The position numbers were made by a program, and so were the translations under genes. The notes beneath the pieces are model-generated. The model was not told the DNA's origin, made no database searches, and saw only the letters and a program-made list of their open reading frames with translations. From Woeseiaceae bacterium (lineage in GTDB: Bacteria; Pseudomonadota; Gammaproteobacteria; Steroidobacterales; Woeseiaceae): a stretch of 13,545 nt of DNA. The stretch is taken from positions 1-13,545 of the forward strand of contig JALHUQ010000302.1 of NCBI GenBank assembly GCA_022866645.1. Direction: 5' to 3'. This document shows, one piece after another, positions 7,598 to 13,545 of the stretch (position 1 is the stretch's first letter; the number at the start of each line of letters is the position of its first letter).

Positions 7598-8281
7598 TCA
7601 GGGCGCCCAGTAAAGGACTACCGGCACAGCTTGCTGTTCCAGCAGGGCGGCAACCGGAAAGTTTTTGTTACCCGCTTTCGCCTGTTCATATACAGCCAGT
7701 TTTTCCTCGCCAAAAAACAGCAGCAGTATCTCGTCGCTATGCAACATAGCGCCGAGCGTCATACTGACTCTCGGATGCGGGCTGGCACTGGTTCGAACCG
7801 GAATGTAATAGCGACGACTGTCGGGTTTCAATCCGGCCTCAAGGCTGTCGGCATCGGGAAACAGGGATGCAAAATGACCGTCCGTGCCCATGCCAGCCAT
7901 GACTATCGCGAATCGCGTGTTTTTTAGCTGTTCTTGTAAGGAATCGCAGCGTTCGTCGGCAGACAGATCACTCTGGTAGACGGACAGCACAGTGCCGGCA
8001 ATCGCCTCGTCCTGCAGTAGCGTCTCGCGGACCAGTCGTTCATTACTGTCTTTGTGGTTATTCGGAACCCAGCGCTCGTCGGTCAGGACAACCTGTATGT
8101 CCTCCCAGGCGAGTGCATAGCCGGACAAGAATTCAAAACAGCGTGCCGGCGTGCTGCCGCCACCGACGACGAAACTGGCCCGGTAGTCGCGGTCCAGCTG
8201 CGCATTCACAAGCCCGGCGATGCGCGCCGCCGCCGCGGCCGACGCAGCATCGCGGGACTCAAATTTCAGTTCGGTTGACAC
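7598..8281 (-). CDS. pgl: 6-phosphogluconolactonase
   Basis: It hydrolyses 6-phosphogluconolactone, the product of Zwf, to 6-phosphogluconate, the substrate of Edd. The 227-residue cytoplasmic protein is of the DevB/NagB-like type. Visible motifs are VVGGGSTPARCFEFL (38-52), LTDERWVPNNHKDSNERLV (66-84), the active-site block GMGTDGHFASLFPD (130-143) and PHPRVSMTL (168-176). The start is GTG, chosen because an AGGAGG site sits seven bases upstream, overlapping the end of zwf, and the N-terminus fits the family. Only two bases separate it from the zwf stop, so the two are almost certainly co-translated. No oddities were seen. Confidence 0.95.
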   Translation of the reverse strand: MSTELKFESRDAASAAAAARIAGLVNAQLDRDYRASFVVGGGSTPARCFEFLSGYALAWEDIQVVLTDERWVPNNHKDSNERLVRETLLQDEAIAGTVLSVYQSDLSADERCDSLQEQLKNTRFAIVMAGMGTDGHFASLFPDADSLEAGLKPDSRRYYIPVRTSASPHPRVSMTLGAMLHSDEILLLFFGEEKLAVYEQAKAGNKNFPVAALLEQQAVPVVLYWAP

Positions 8282-8283
8282 GT

Positions 8284-9756
8284 CTAGTCCTCCTGGTGCC
8301 AGGCACGACCGTCGCGGTCGAGCAACATCGAAGACGCCGGCGGCCCCCAGGAACCAGAGACATAGGACTCCACCTTTTGTTTCGATACCTGCCAGCTTTC
8401 AATAATACCGTCGATCCATTCCCAGGCGGCCTCCACTTCATCGCGGCGCATGAACAACGCAGGATTGCCTCTCAGTACTTCCATCAGTAGTCGCTCGTAG
8501 GCGTCCGGGTATCGAATCCCGAAAGTCTCGGCGAAACTGAGGTCCAGCGACACTGGTCGCAAATCAAATCCACCTGGGCCCGGCTCCTTGGCCATCACTG
8601 AGAGCTGTACGCCCTCATCAGGTTGCAAACGTATCCGCAGCATATTGGGTGACACGTTGAATTTCTGTTCCGGAAAAATCGAATGCGGAACATTCTGAAA
8701 CTGCACAACGATTTCAGAGTGTTTTGCCTTCAGACGTTTTCCCGTGCGCAGGTAAAAGGGAACGCCTGACCAGCGCCAATTTTCGATCTCAAGCTTCAGT
8801 GCGACGAAGGTCTCGGTGCTGCTGTCTTTGCCGGACAGTTCATCCAGAAAACCAGCCACCGTTTTGCCATTGACCGCACCTGCCGTGTATTGGCCGCGAA
8901 CCGTATTGGCGCGCGCGTCATCGGCAGTGATCGGCTTTAGCGAGCGCAGTACTTTGATCTTTTCATCGCGTACCGCGTTTTGATCCAGGCTCGATGGTGG
9001 CTCCATCGCGAACAGGCAGACCAGTTGCAACAAATGGTTTTGAACCATGTCGCGTAGCGCGCCGACGCCGTCGTAAAACTCGACACGACCGCCGACACCC
9101 AGATCTTCGGCGACCGTGAACTGGACATGATCGATTGAGCCGCGCCGCCACAGCGGCTCAAACAGCGAATTGGCGAATCGCAAAGCCAGCAGGTTCTGCA
9201 CAGTTTCCTTACCGAGGTAATGATCGATGCGATAAATCTGATTTTCGCGAAAACAATCGCCGACGGCGTTATTAATCACGCGCGCCGATTCGAGGTCTCG
9301 ACCCAGCGGCTTCTCAAGAACGATACGGCTTTTTTCAGTGACCAGTCCATTCGCCCTCAGGCCGCCTGCAATCGAGCCGAACAGACTTGGCGCGGTCGCA
9401 AGATAAGCGACGCGAACAGAGTCTTCGTGGCCTGCAAGGATATCGACCATGGCGCCCCACTGGTCGTGTTGGAATGCATCGGCCTGCACGTAGTGGAGAC
9501 GATTCCTGAAAGTGCTCCAGTGCCCGTCGTCAAAATCATCCCCAGGAAGACTGGCGCGCAACGAGGCTTCGACAGTCGCAACATAGTCGTCCCGCGACAG
9601 CGCGCTGCGACTGGCTGCGATGATACGGCTGTCCGCCGTGATCTGGCCGTCGCGGTCACGGTGATAGAGGGCCGGCAGCAGCTTGCGCATCGCGAGATCG
9701 CCAGTGCCGCCAAAGATAATCAGGTCGAAAGTATCGACCGGTACGAGTTCTGCCAT
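8284..9756 (-). CDS. zwf: Glucose-6-phosphate 1-dehydrogenase
   Basis: It oxidises glucose 6-phosphate to 6-phosphogluconolactone with NADP or NAD, the entry step of the ED and oxidative pentose phosphate routes. Counting from an upstream ATG at 9762, the coenzyme motif is FGGTGDLA (17-24), then EKPLGRD (150-156, K151) and the active-site signature RIDHYLGKE (178-186, H181, K185). The probable catalytic base is H243 in MVQNHLLQL. The length of about 490 is typical. Two in-frame ATGs lie six bases apart. The only Shine-Dalgarno-like stretch, AAGGA, abuts the first but lies six bases before the second, so I chose the second (9756). It is the first gene of the operon, divergent from hexR, with a HexR-like operator about 20 bases upstream. 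Confidence 0.97.
   Translation of the reverse strand: MAELVPVDTFDLIIFGGTGDLAMRKLLPALYHRDRDGQITADSRIIAASRSALSRDDYVATVEASLRASLPGDDFDDGHWSTFRNRLHYVQADAFQHDQWGAMVDILAGHEDSVRVAYLATAPSLFGSIAGGLRANGLVTEKSRIVLEKPLGRDLESARVINNAVGDCFRENQIYRIDHYLGKETVQNLLALRFANSLFEPLWRRGSIDHVQFTVAEDLGVGGRVEFYDGVGALRDMVQNHLLQLVCLFAMEPPSSLDQNAVRDEKIKVLRSLKPITADDARANTVRGQYTAGAVNGKTVAGFLDELSGKDSSTETFVALKLEIENWRWSGVPFYLRTGKRLKAKHSEIVVQFQNVPHSIFPEQKFNVSPNMLRIRLQPDEGVQLSVMAKEPGPGGFDLRPVSLDLSFAETFGIRYPDAYERLLMEVLRGNPALFMRRDEVEAAWEWIDGIIESWQVSKQKVESYVSGSWGPPASSMLLDRDGRAWHQED
8289..8294 (-). promoter_or_regulatory. Shine-Dalgarno site for pgl inside the end of zwf
   Basis: AGGAGG is embedded in the last codons of zwf, seven bases before the pgl GTG. 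It supports the GTG start and tight zwf-pgl coupling. Confidence 0.75.
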
Positions 9757-9762
9757 AGCCAT

Positions 9763-9767
9763 TCCTT
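9763..9767 (-). promoter_or_regulatory. Shine-Dalgarno site that decides the zwf start
   Basis: AAGGA on the minus strand directly touches the ATG at 9762 but has a normal six-base spacing to the ATG at 9756. It therefore favours the shorter protein by two residues. Confidence 0.5.
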
Positions 9768-9776
9768 GAGAATTTC

Positions 9777-9791
9777 TGAAAGTTTACTACA
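9777..9791 (-). promoter_or_regulatory. Putative HexR operator upstream of zwf
   Basis: The 15-base site TGAAAGTTTACTACA (plus strand) matches the recalled HexR consensus TGTARTWWWAYTACA at 13 of 15 positions, with one half perfect. It lies 20 bases before the preferred zwf start, where bound HexR would block transcription start or escape. HexR is known to be released by KDPG, the Edd product, so this would give induction by the pathway's own intermediate. Confidence 0.65.
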
Positions 9792-9818
9792 AATATTCGG
9801 ATTTGTGGCGAGTGTCAT
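9790..9818 (-). promoter_or_regulatory. Candidate zwf operon promoter
   Basis: On the minus strand, ATGACA (9818-9813, five of six against TTGACA) is followed after 17 bases by a weak TATTTG, or after 15 bases by AATATT. The predicted start site would fall inside the putative HexR operator. The -10 match is poor, so this is tentative. Confidence 0.3.
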
Positions 9819-9839
9819 AGTATCTTCGAAGAAAATACT
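9819..9839. repeat. 21-base imperfect dyad between the two HexR-like sites
   Basis: Arms AGTAT and ATACT flank an inner TTC-GAA dyad; 8 of 10 base pairs around the centre at 9829 are symmetric. The shape is that of an operator half-site pair, but it matches no regulator I can name. It could bind a second regulator or be part of the hexR promoter. Confidence 0.4.
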
Positions 9840-9853
9840 GTAATTTTACTACA
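9839..9853 (+). promoter_or_regulatory. Putative HexR operator touching the hexR start codon
   Basis: TGTAATTTTACTACA fits the recalled HexR consensus TGTARTWWWAYTACA at all 15 positions. Its last base is the A of the hexR ATG, so HexR would repress its own gene. Its start is exactly 62 bases from that of the zwf-side site, close to six helical turns, which places both sites on the same DNA face. Confidence 0.8.
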
Positions 9854-10686
9854 TGCTCACCGAGATTCATCGCGCCCTGCCCGCCCTCAGCCCCTCCGAA
9901 AAGCAGGTCGCCGAGTGGATCGTCGCACATCCGAAGGAAGCATCCGGGGCCACACTGGCTCACGTCGCCAAAGAATGCGCTACCAGCGAACCCACCGTCA
10001 TTCGCTTTTGCCGCCACGTTGGCCTGAAGGGCTTTCGCGAACTCGGGATCCGCCTGACCGAGGCCCTGAGCCGTCCCGGCAGCTATGTACACCGTGACGT
10101 TCACGCGGATGACGCTTCATCCGACGCGGTCATCAAGGTGATGGATGCCTCGATCAGATCGCTGATCGACATGAAATCGCGGCTCTCCGAGATGCCCATC
10201 GACGCCGCCGTCCAGGCGTTGACCAACGCACGCCAGATAGCATTTGCCGGTCTTGGCGCGTCCGGGCATGTCGCCAGCGACGCCTGCCACAAATTTTTTC
10301 GCCTCGGCATCCCCTGCTCGACGCTGATGGATACGCCGATGATTCTTCAGTTCGCCGCCATCGCAGAGCCGGAAGACGTCTTGATGTTGATTTCACACAC
10401 TGGCCGTTGGCCGGAATTCGCGCAGGCGGCGCGCATCGCAAAACGGCGCGGTGCGACGGTTATTGCGATCACTAACCCGGCATCGGAGCTGGCAGGAGTA
10501 GCCTCGATTCTGTTTCCGGCACAGGTGATTGAAGACACCAGCGTTTTCACGCCGATGAGTTCGCGTCTTGCTCAGCTCGCGCTGCTCGACGCTCTTCAGG
10601 TCGCACTGGCACTCACGCGTGGATCCAGCGCCAGTGACAGCCTGCGTCTCAGCAAAGATGCGCTGCAACCGGGATTTGGTGGTTAG
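9853..10686 (+). CDS. hexR: HexR-type RpiR-family transcriptional regulator
   Basis: This 277-residue protein has an N-terminal RpiR-type helix-turn-helix (about 34-57, ECATSEPTVIRFCRHVG) and a C-terminal SIS sugar-phosphate domain (about 127-255; AFAGLGASGHVASDACHKFF, LISHTGR, EDTSVFTPMSSRLAQL). HexR proteins sense KDPG and control ED and central carbon genes. The divergent zwf operon and the two matching operators make HexR the best call among RpiR relatives. The ATG aligns with the N-terminus I recall for E. coli HexR. No Shine-Dalgarno site precedes it, and the operator runs right up to it, so the transcript may be leaderless or very poorly led. The gene stands alone; 71 bases follow before the LacI-family gene. 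Confidence 0.93.
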   Translation: MLTEIHRALPALSPSEKQVAEWIVAHPKEASGATLAHVAKECATSEPTVIRFCRHVGLKGFRELGIRLTEALSRPGSYVHRDVHADDASSDAVIKVMDASIRSLIDMKSRLSEMPIDAAVQALTNARQIAFAGLGASGHVASDACHKFFRLGIPCSTLMDTPMILQFAAIAEPEDVLMLISHTGRWPEFAQAARIAKRRGATVIAITNPASELAGVASILFPAQVIEDTSVFTPMSSRLAQLALLDALQVALALTRGSSASDSLRLSKDALQPGFGG

Positions 10687-10757
10687 GGCAAGTCAATCCG
10701 GTCACAGTAGTACTTGCGCGTACCCAGTTGTTGGGCCATTTGTGTTAAAACGGTGGC

Positions 10758-11807
10758 ATGAAAATTGAGAACCCCACGTCCAGGGATATTGCCGATCTGG
10801 CCGGCGTGTCTCAGGCCACTGTTTCACGGGCGTTGCGGAACTCTCCGCAGGTACGCCCCGAGACCCGCGCGCGAATCCAGGGTATCGCTAAGGAACTGAA
10901 TTACTTCGTTAATCGCAATGCCGCCGGCTTGCGAACGCAGCACAGCAACACCATCGCTTTACTGCTGTTCGACGAGACCGATGGCACTGACAAAAAGATG
11001 AACCTTTTTTTCTGGGCTATGCTCGACAACATTACGCGAGCCGCTGCCAAACTGGGTTACGACGTCCTCGTGTCGCTGCAGCAACTGACCGACGACTGGC
11101 ACATGGAATATCAGGCCAGCCACCGCGCTGACGGTCTTATTCTGCTCGGCTACGGTGACTACGCTGAATACCGGGAAAAACTGGATGCGCTGGCGGCGGC
11201 ACACACACGATTCATTATCTGGGGCCCGATCGTCAAAGATCAGCCCGGACGCTCATTCGGTTGCGACAACGAGAGCGGCGGCTATCAGGCGGCGAATCAT
11301 CTGCTGGCTTTGGGCCGCAGACGCATTGCGTACATTGGTCGCAAACGGCGCGGTAGCCCGGAACACGCGGCACGATACGACGGCTATGCGCGTGCGTTGC
11401 TCGAAGCCGGCGTCGAATGCGACGACAAACTGCGAGTACCCGCCGACAACTCCGAGCGTCTGGGCTATGCGGCGGTAAAGGAGTTGCTCGAGCGCGGCCA
11501 GCCGTTTGACGGACTATTCGCCAGTACGGACCTGATCGCCATCGGTGCAATGCGGGCGCTCGCCGACAACGGCAAGACGGTGCCTGGCGACGTCAGCGTT
11601 GTTGGATTCGATGACATGCCGTTGGCGGCGCATGTCACTCCGGCTTTGACGACGGTACAACAGAATGCGGAAATTGCTGGCACCGGCCTCGTTGCCAATC
11701 TCGTCGGTTTGATTGAAGGGCGACCGATCGAGTCCCGGTTGATGGCGCCGAAATTGATCGTCCGCGACTCCTGCGGTGGAAAAGCTCGATTAATGCCCGC
11801 GGGCTGA
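10758..11807 (+). CDS. LacI/GalR-family transcriptional regulator, probably of alpha-glucan use
   Basis: This 349-residue protein has a LacI helix-turn-helix at 7-28 (TSRDIADLAGVSQATVSRAL), a hinge around FVNRNAAGLRT (50-60) with L58 at the usual minor-groove position, and a periplasmic-binding-protein-like sensor domain. Visible family blocks are FGCDNESGGYQAANHLLALG, FDGLFASTDLIAIGAMRAL-like (11508-11565), and VSVVGFDDMPLAAHVTPALTT-like near 11593-11655. The ligand is unknown. Its position convergent with the amylase, next to a probable transporter, suggests control of maltodextrin genes. A poor Shine-Dalgarno match (GGTGG, too close) precedes the ATG. I found no convincing LacI-type operator in the 71-base gap upstream; the amylase operon promoter lies outside the window. 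Its 3' end overlaps the amylase gene by 18 bases. Confidence 0.92.
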   Translation: MKIENPTSRDIADLAGVSQATVSRALRNSPQVRPETRARIQGIAKELNYFVNRNAAGLRTQHSNTIALLLFDETDGTDKKMNLFFWAMLDNITRAAAKLGYDVLVSLQQLTDDWHMEYQASHRADGLILLGYGDYAEYREKLDALAAAHTRFIIWGPIVKDQPGRSFGCDNESGGYQAANHLLALGRRRIAYIGRKRRGSPEHAARYDGYARALLEAGVECDDKLRVPADNSERLGYAAVKELLERGQPFDGLFASTDLIAIGAMRALADNGKTVPGDVSVVGFDDMPLAAHVTPALTTVQQNAEIAGTGLVANLVGLIEGRPIESRLMAPKLIVRDSCGGKARLMPAG

Positions 11808-13454
11808 GGTTTGCAGGCCGCTCAGCCCCTGCAAGTACTTGTCATTGCCAAAGACCTCGTCGGTTACGAGCACACGAACGCCATGTGCGGGCACGGTGAC
11901 ACTGGCGCTCCGGACCATTGTGCCGCTTTGGGCATCGAGCCAGGCGGCATCATACAACCAGGCGCTTGCATCCATCGTCGTCTCGACATCGCTTTTGTTT
12001 AGCAGGACCAGTGCCGTCTGGTTGGTGTCGTCATGCTGATAGACGCGGAAAAACGCGGCCGTATCATCGCCTAACAACAAATTAAGCTGCAATCCTCTTT
12101 GCAATGCGATCGAATTCTTCCGAATGGTCGCGATACTTGCGAGCGCGCTGTGAATCGGATGACTCTTTGCGACCTCGATATTTTCCTGTCCAAAATAGTC
12201 CCGGTTGCCGGCGTGCTGATCAGCGCCCGCCCGAAAACCTATTTCTGAACCGTAGTAGACAACCGGAATGCCGCGACTGGTGAACAACCAGTTGTTGGCG
12301 TCGATAAAACCAGAGTCGTCGGCATCAATACGCGGCATATCGTGATTGTCGTAAAAAGTCATCAGGTCGTAGGGATTGTTATAGACGCCGCTGTCAAGAT
12401 GAAGATACGTCCCCAGGCTTGAGTATGAGCCGCCGCTGCTTCCAAACACCGCAGCCATCGCCTCTCGGCCCGGGAAGTCGAGCACGCTGATGCCGCCATT
12501 CTCGGGGTAGGTGTACTGGGCGAGAAATTTCGCGTCGTACGACCACGCCTCGGCAAACATGAAATAGTCCGGGTGCTGTTCACGAATCCGTTCGGCAAAC
12601 GCCTGCCAGAAGGAAATCGGCATGTGCTTGATGGTATCGATACGAATGGCCGCCGCGCCCTGATCGATCCATTTTGAATGGGCGGCGACGAAGTACTCGA
12701 GTACGTCCGGATTATCGTAGTCCATGTCGGACAACTCAGCGAGATCGTGCTCGTGTCTGTAAAACGCGTGCAGCGGATTGTTGAAATCCAGCGCGCTGGG
12801 TTGAAGATTGCCGTGGTCGGCCACCAGCTTACCGTCCGCGTCATAGATCTCACCGTACTTGGGTTGATCGTGGGCCATAGAAAAAGACGGTGAGCCATGA
12901 TTACAGACTATGTCGAGCACCGTCTTGATGCCGTGATCGTCGCGTAACTGCCGCGTCAGGTCGGCATAGTCGAGGCCAGGCGATGGCAAGTGCTCATCCA
13001 GCTCGAAGAAGTTGACGCCCCAGTAGCCGTGATAACCGGTCTTGCCCTTGTCGTTGGAGCCGCCCTCGCCCGGCGCTTTGCCGCCGGTGAATGCTTCGTC
13101 CGGGTTATCGACAATGGGTGTCAGCCAGACCGCTGTAAATCCCATGTCGGCGATATAATCGGCGTTATCCAGAACCCCTTTGAAGTCGCCGCCGAGGTAG
13201 CCAATATTGGCTGGCGGCGAATCGGCCATCTGTATCGGTCGGTCGAAAGTGCCGAGTTCTGCGCCACCCTGGCCCGGGTAGTTATTCCCGGCGTCGCCAT
13301 CAACGAATCGGTCGGTGACAATGAAGTACACGCTTTCAGCGGCGAATGGCTCCAGCGTGCCATAGAAATCAGGCGGCGGGCTTGCCGCGTTTTCGGCGCC
13401 GGAGCAGGCCGCAAGACAAAACGTTGCGATCAGTAACGGGTAGCGTGGCTTCAT
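11790..13454 (-). CDS. Lipoprotein alpha-amylase, glycoside hydrolase family 13
   Basis: This 554-residue protein starts with a lipoprotein signal: a basic start, a hydrophobic core and a lipobox LAAC with C17. The next residue is Ser, not Asp, which favours the outer membrane. The (beta/alpha)8 domain carries the four GH13 regions: DIVCNHG (181-187), AIRIDTIKH (269-277, nucleophile D273), FAEAW (300-304, acid/base E302) and FYDNHDMPR (367-375, D372). The early block YFIVTDRFVDGD and TGYHGYWGVNFFELD resemble the CGTase/maltogenic amylase branch, but the protein is too short for the extra CGTase C-terminal domains. A beta-sandwich domain probably fills about 450-540. It should cut alpha-1,4-glucans outside the cytoplasm. 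Its ATG overlaps the preceding gene's stop (ATGA) with GGAG five bases upstream. The exact product is uncertain. Confidence 0.94.
   Translation of the reverse strand: MKPRYPLLIATFCLAACSGAENAASPPPDFYGTLEPFAAESVYFIVTDRFVDGDAGNNYPGQGGAELGTFDRPIQMADSPPANIGYLGGDFKGVLDNADYIADMGFTAVWLTPIVDNPDEAFTGGKAPGEGGSNDKGKTGYHGYWGVNFFELDEHLPSPGLDYADLTRQLRDDHGIKTVLDIVCNHGSPSFSMAHDQPKYGEIYDADGKLVADHGNLQPSALDFNNPLHAFYRHEHDLAELSDMDYDNPDVLEYFVAAHSKWIDQGAAAIRIDTIKHMPISFWQAFAERIREQHPDYFMFAEAWSYDAKFLAQYTYPENGGISVLDFPGREAMAAVFGSSGGSYSSLGTYLHLDSGVYNNPYDLMTFYDNHDMPRIDADDSGFIDANNWLFTSRGIPVVYYGSEIGFRAGADQHAGNRDYFGQENIEVAKSHPIHSALASIATIRKNSIALQRGLQLNLLLGDDTAAFFRVYQHDDTNQTALVLLNKSDVETTMDASAWLYDAAWLDAQSGTMVRSASVTVPAHGVRVLVTDEVFGNDKYLQGLSGLQTSARGH
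11801..11828. terminator. Stem-loop over the convergent lacI-family and amylase 3' ends
   Basis: A perfect 8-base inverted repeat, GGGCTGAG and CTCAGCCC, with a 12-base loop, spans the stop codon of the LacI-family gene and lies in the last codons of the amylase. A GCCCGCGGGC palindrome overlaps its left edge. There is no T run directly after it on either strand, so it is at best a weak two-way terminator or a 3'-end stability hairpin. Confidence 0.4.
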
Positions 13455-13545
13455 GCTGGCTCCGCAGACTTGTCTACCAGCAACGTGGCCAAACCTGCGA
13501 CTATCATCATGCAGCCACCAATGACCAGCGCGTAAATAGCCTGCA
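13451..13545 (-). CDS. C-terminal end of a membrane protein, probably a sugar transporter
   Basis: Only the last 30 codons are in the window, read in the frame whose TGA overlaps the amylase ATG (ATGA). They encode a hydrophobic helix (about QAIYALVIGGCMMIVAGLA) followed by a short polar tail, LLVDKSAEPA, as at the end of a multi-helix transporter. The overlap means it is co-transcribed and probably coupled with the amylase. An MFS-type maltose or glucose transporter would fit the setting, but this is inferred from context only; the fragment itself does not identify a family. Confidence 0.6.
   Translation of the reverse strand, partial: QAIYALVIGGCMMIVAGLATLLVDKSAEPA

Noticed and set aside
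9220..9843. Plus-strand open frame opposite zwf, reaching into the hexR promoter region
   Set aside because: It has no motif or ribosome site and overlaps a well-supported zwf gene. Its end in the regulatory region is by chance.
10689..10735. Inverted arms CAAGT/ACTTG and a CCCA-loop-TGGG hairpin between hexR and the LacI-family gene
   Set aside because: Arms of only four to five bases, one pair with a spacer of 18, and no T tract. Too weak for a terminator or a LacI-type operator.
1..13545. tRNA, rRNA, CRISPR array, insertion sequence or prophage
   Set aside because: No cloverleaf, spaced direct repeats, transposase or phage genes were seen. The window is filled with ordinary genes and short gaps.

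Overview
The window is a stretch of gammaproteobacterial-looking chromosome. Coding density is high and GC content is moderate to high by eye. A HexR-type regulator sits divergent from an Entner-Doudoroff (ED) operon, and the signalling genes are of a kind common in marine Gammaproteobacteria. I cannot name the genus. No RNA genes, CRISPR arrays, insertion sequences or phage genes are visible, and no gap without a gene exceeds about 150 bases.

Region 1 (about 1-3763, minus strand) is a three-gene signalling operon: a CHASE4-HAMP histidine kinase, a stand-alone receiver protein, and a receiver-GGDEF-EAL protein that runs off the left edge. Each gene overlaps the next by four bases (GTGA, then ATGA), so translation is probably coupled. 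Both receivers carry the same extra segment between helix 1 and strand 2 and are clearly paralogous. The GGDEF domain has lost several catalytic and feedback residues, while the visible part of the EAL domain is intact. The output is therefore more likely c-di-GMP breakdown than synthesis.

Region 2 (3915-4766, plus strand) is a lone DUF2189 integral membrane protein of unknown role. It is divergent from the kinase and its 3' end overlaps glk tail to tail.

Region 3 (4736-9852) is a minus-strand ED operon, zwf-pgl-edd-glk, that takes glucose to 2-keto-3-deoxy-6-phosphogluconate (KDPG). The last enzyme, KDPG aldolase (eda), is not in the window. hexR (9853-10686, plus strand) diverges from zwf. 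The short region between them holds two sites matching the HexR operator, one next to the zwf start and one touching the hexR start codon, with further dyads between them.

Region 4 (10758-13545) is an alpha-glucan cluster. It has a LacI-family regulator (plus strand) convergent with a lipoprotein GH13 alpha-amylase (minus strand). The amylase start overlaps the end of an upstream membrane protein, probably a sugar transporter, cut by the right edge. Together regions 3 and 4 suggest a route in which starch-like glucans are cut outside the cytoplasm, imported, phosphorylated by Glk and burned through the ED pathway. HexR and the LacI-type protein would be the two local switches.
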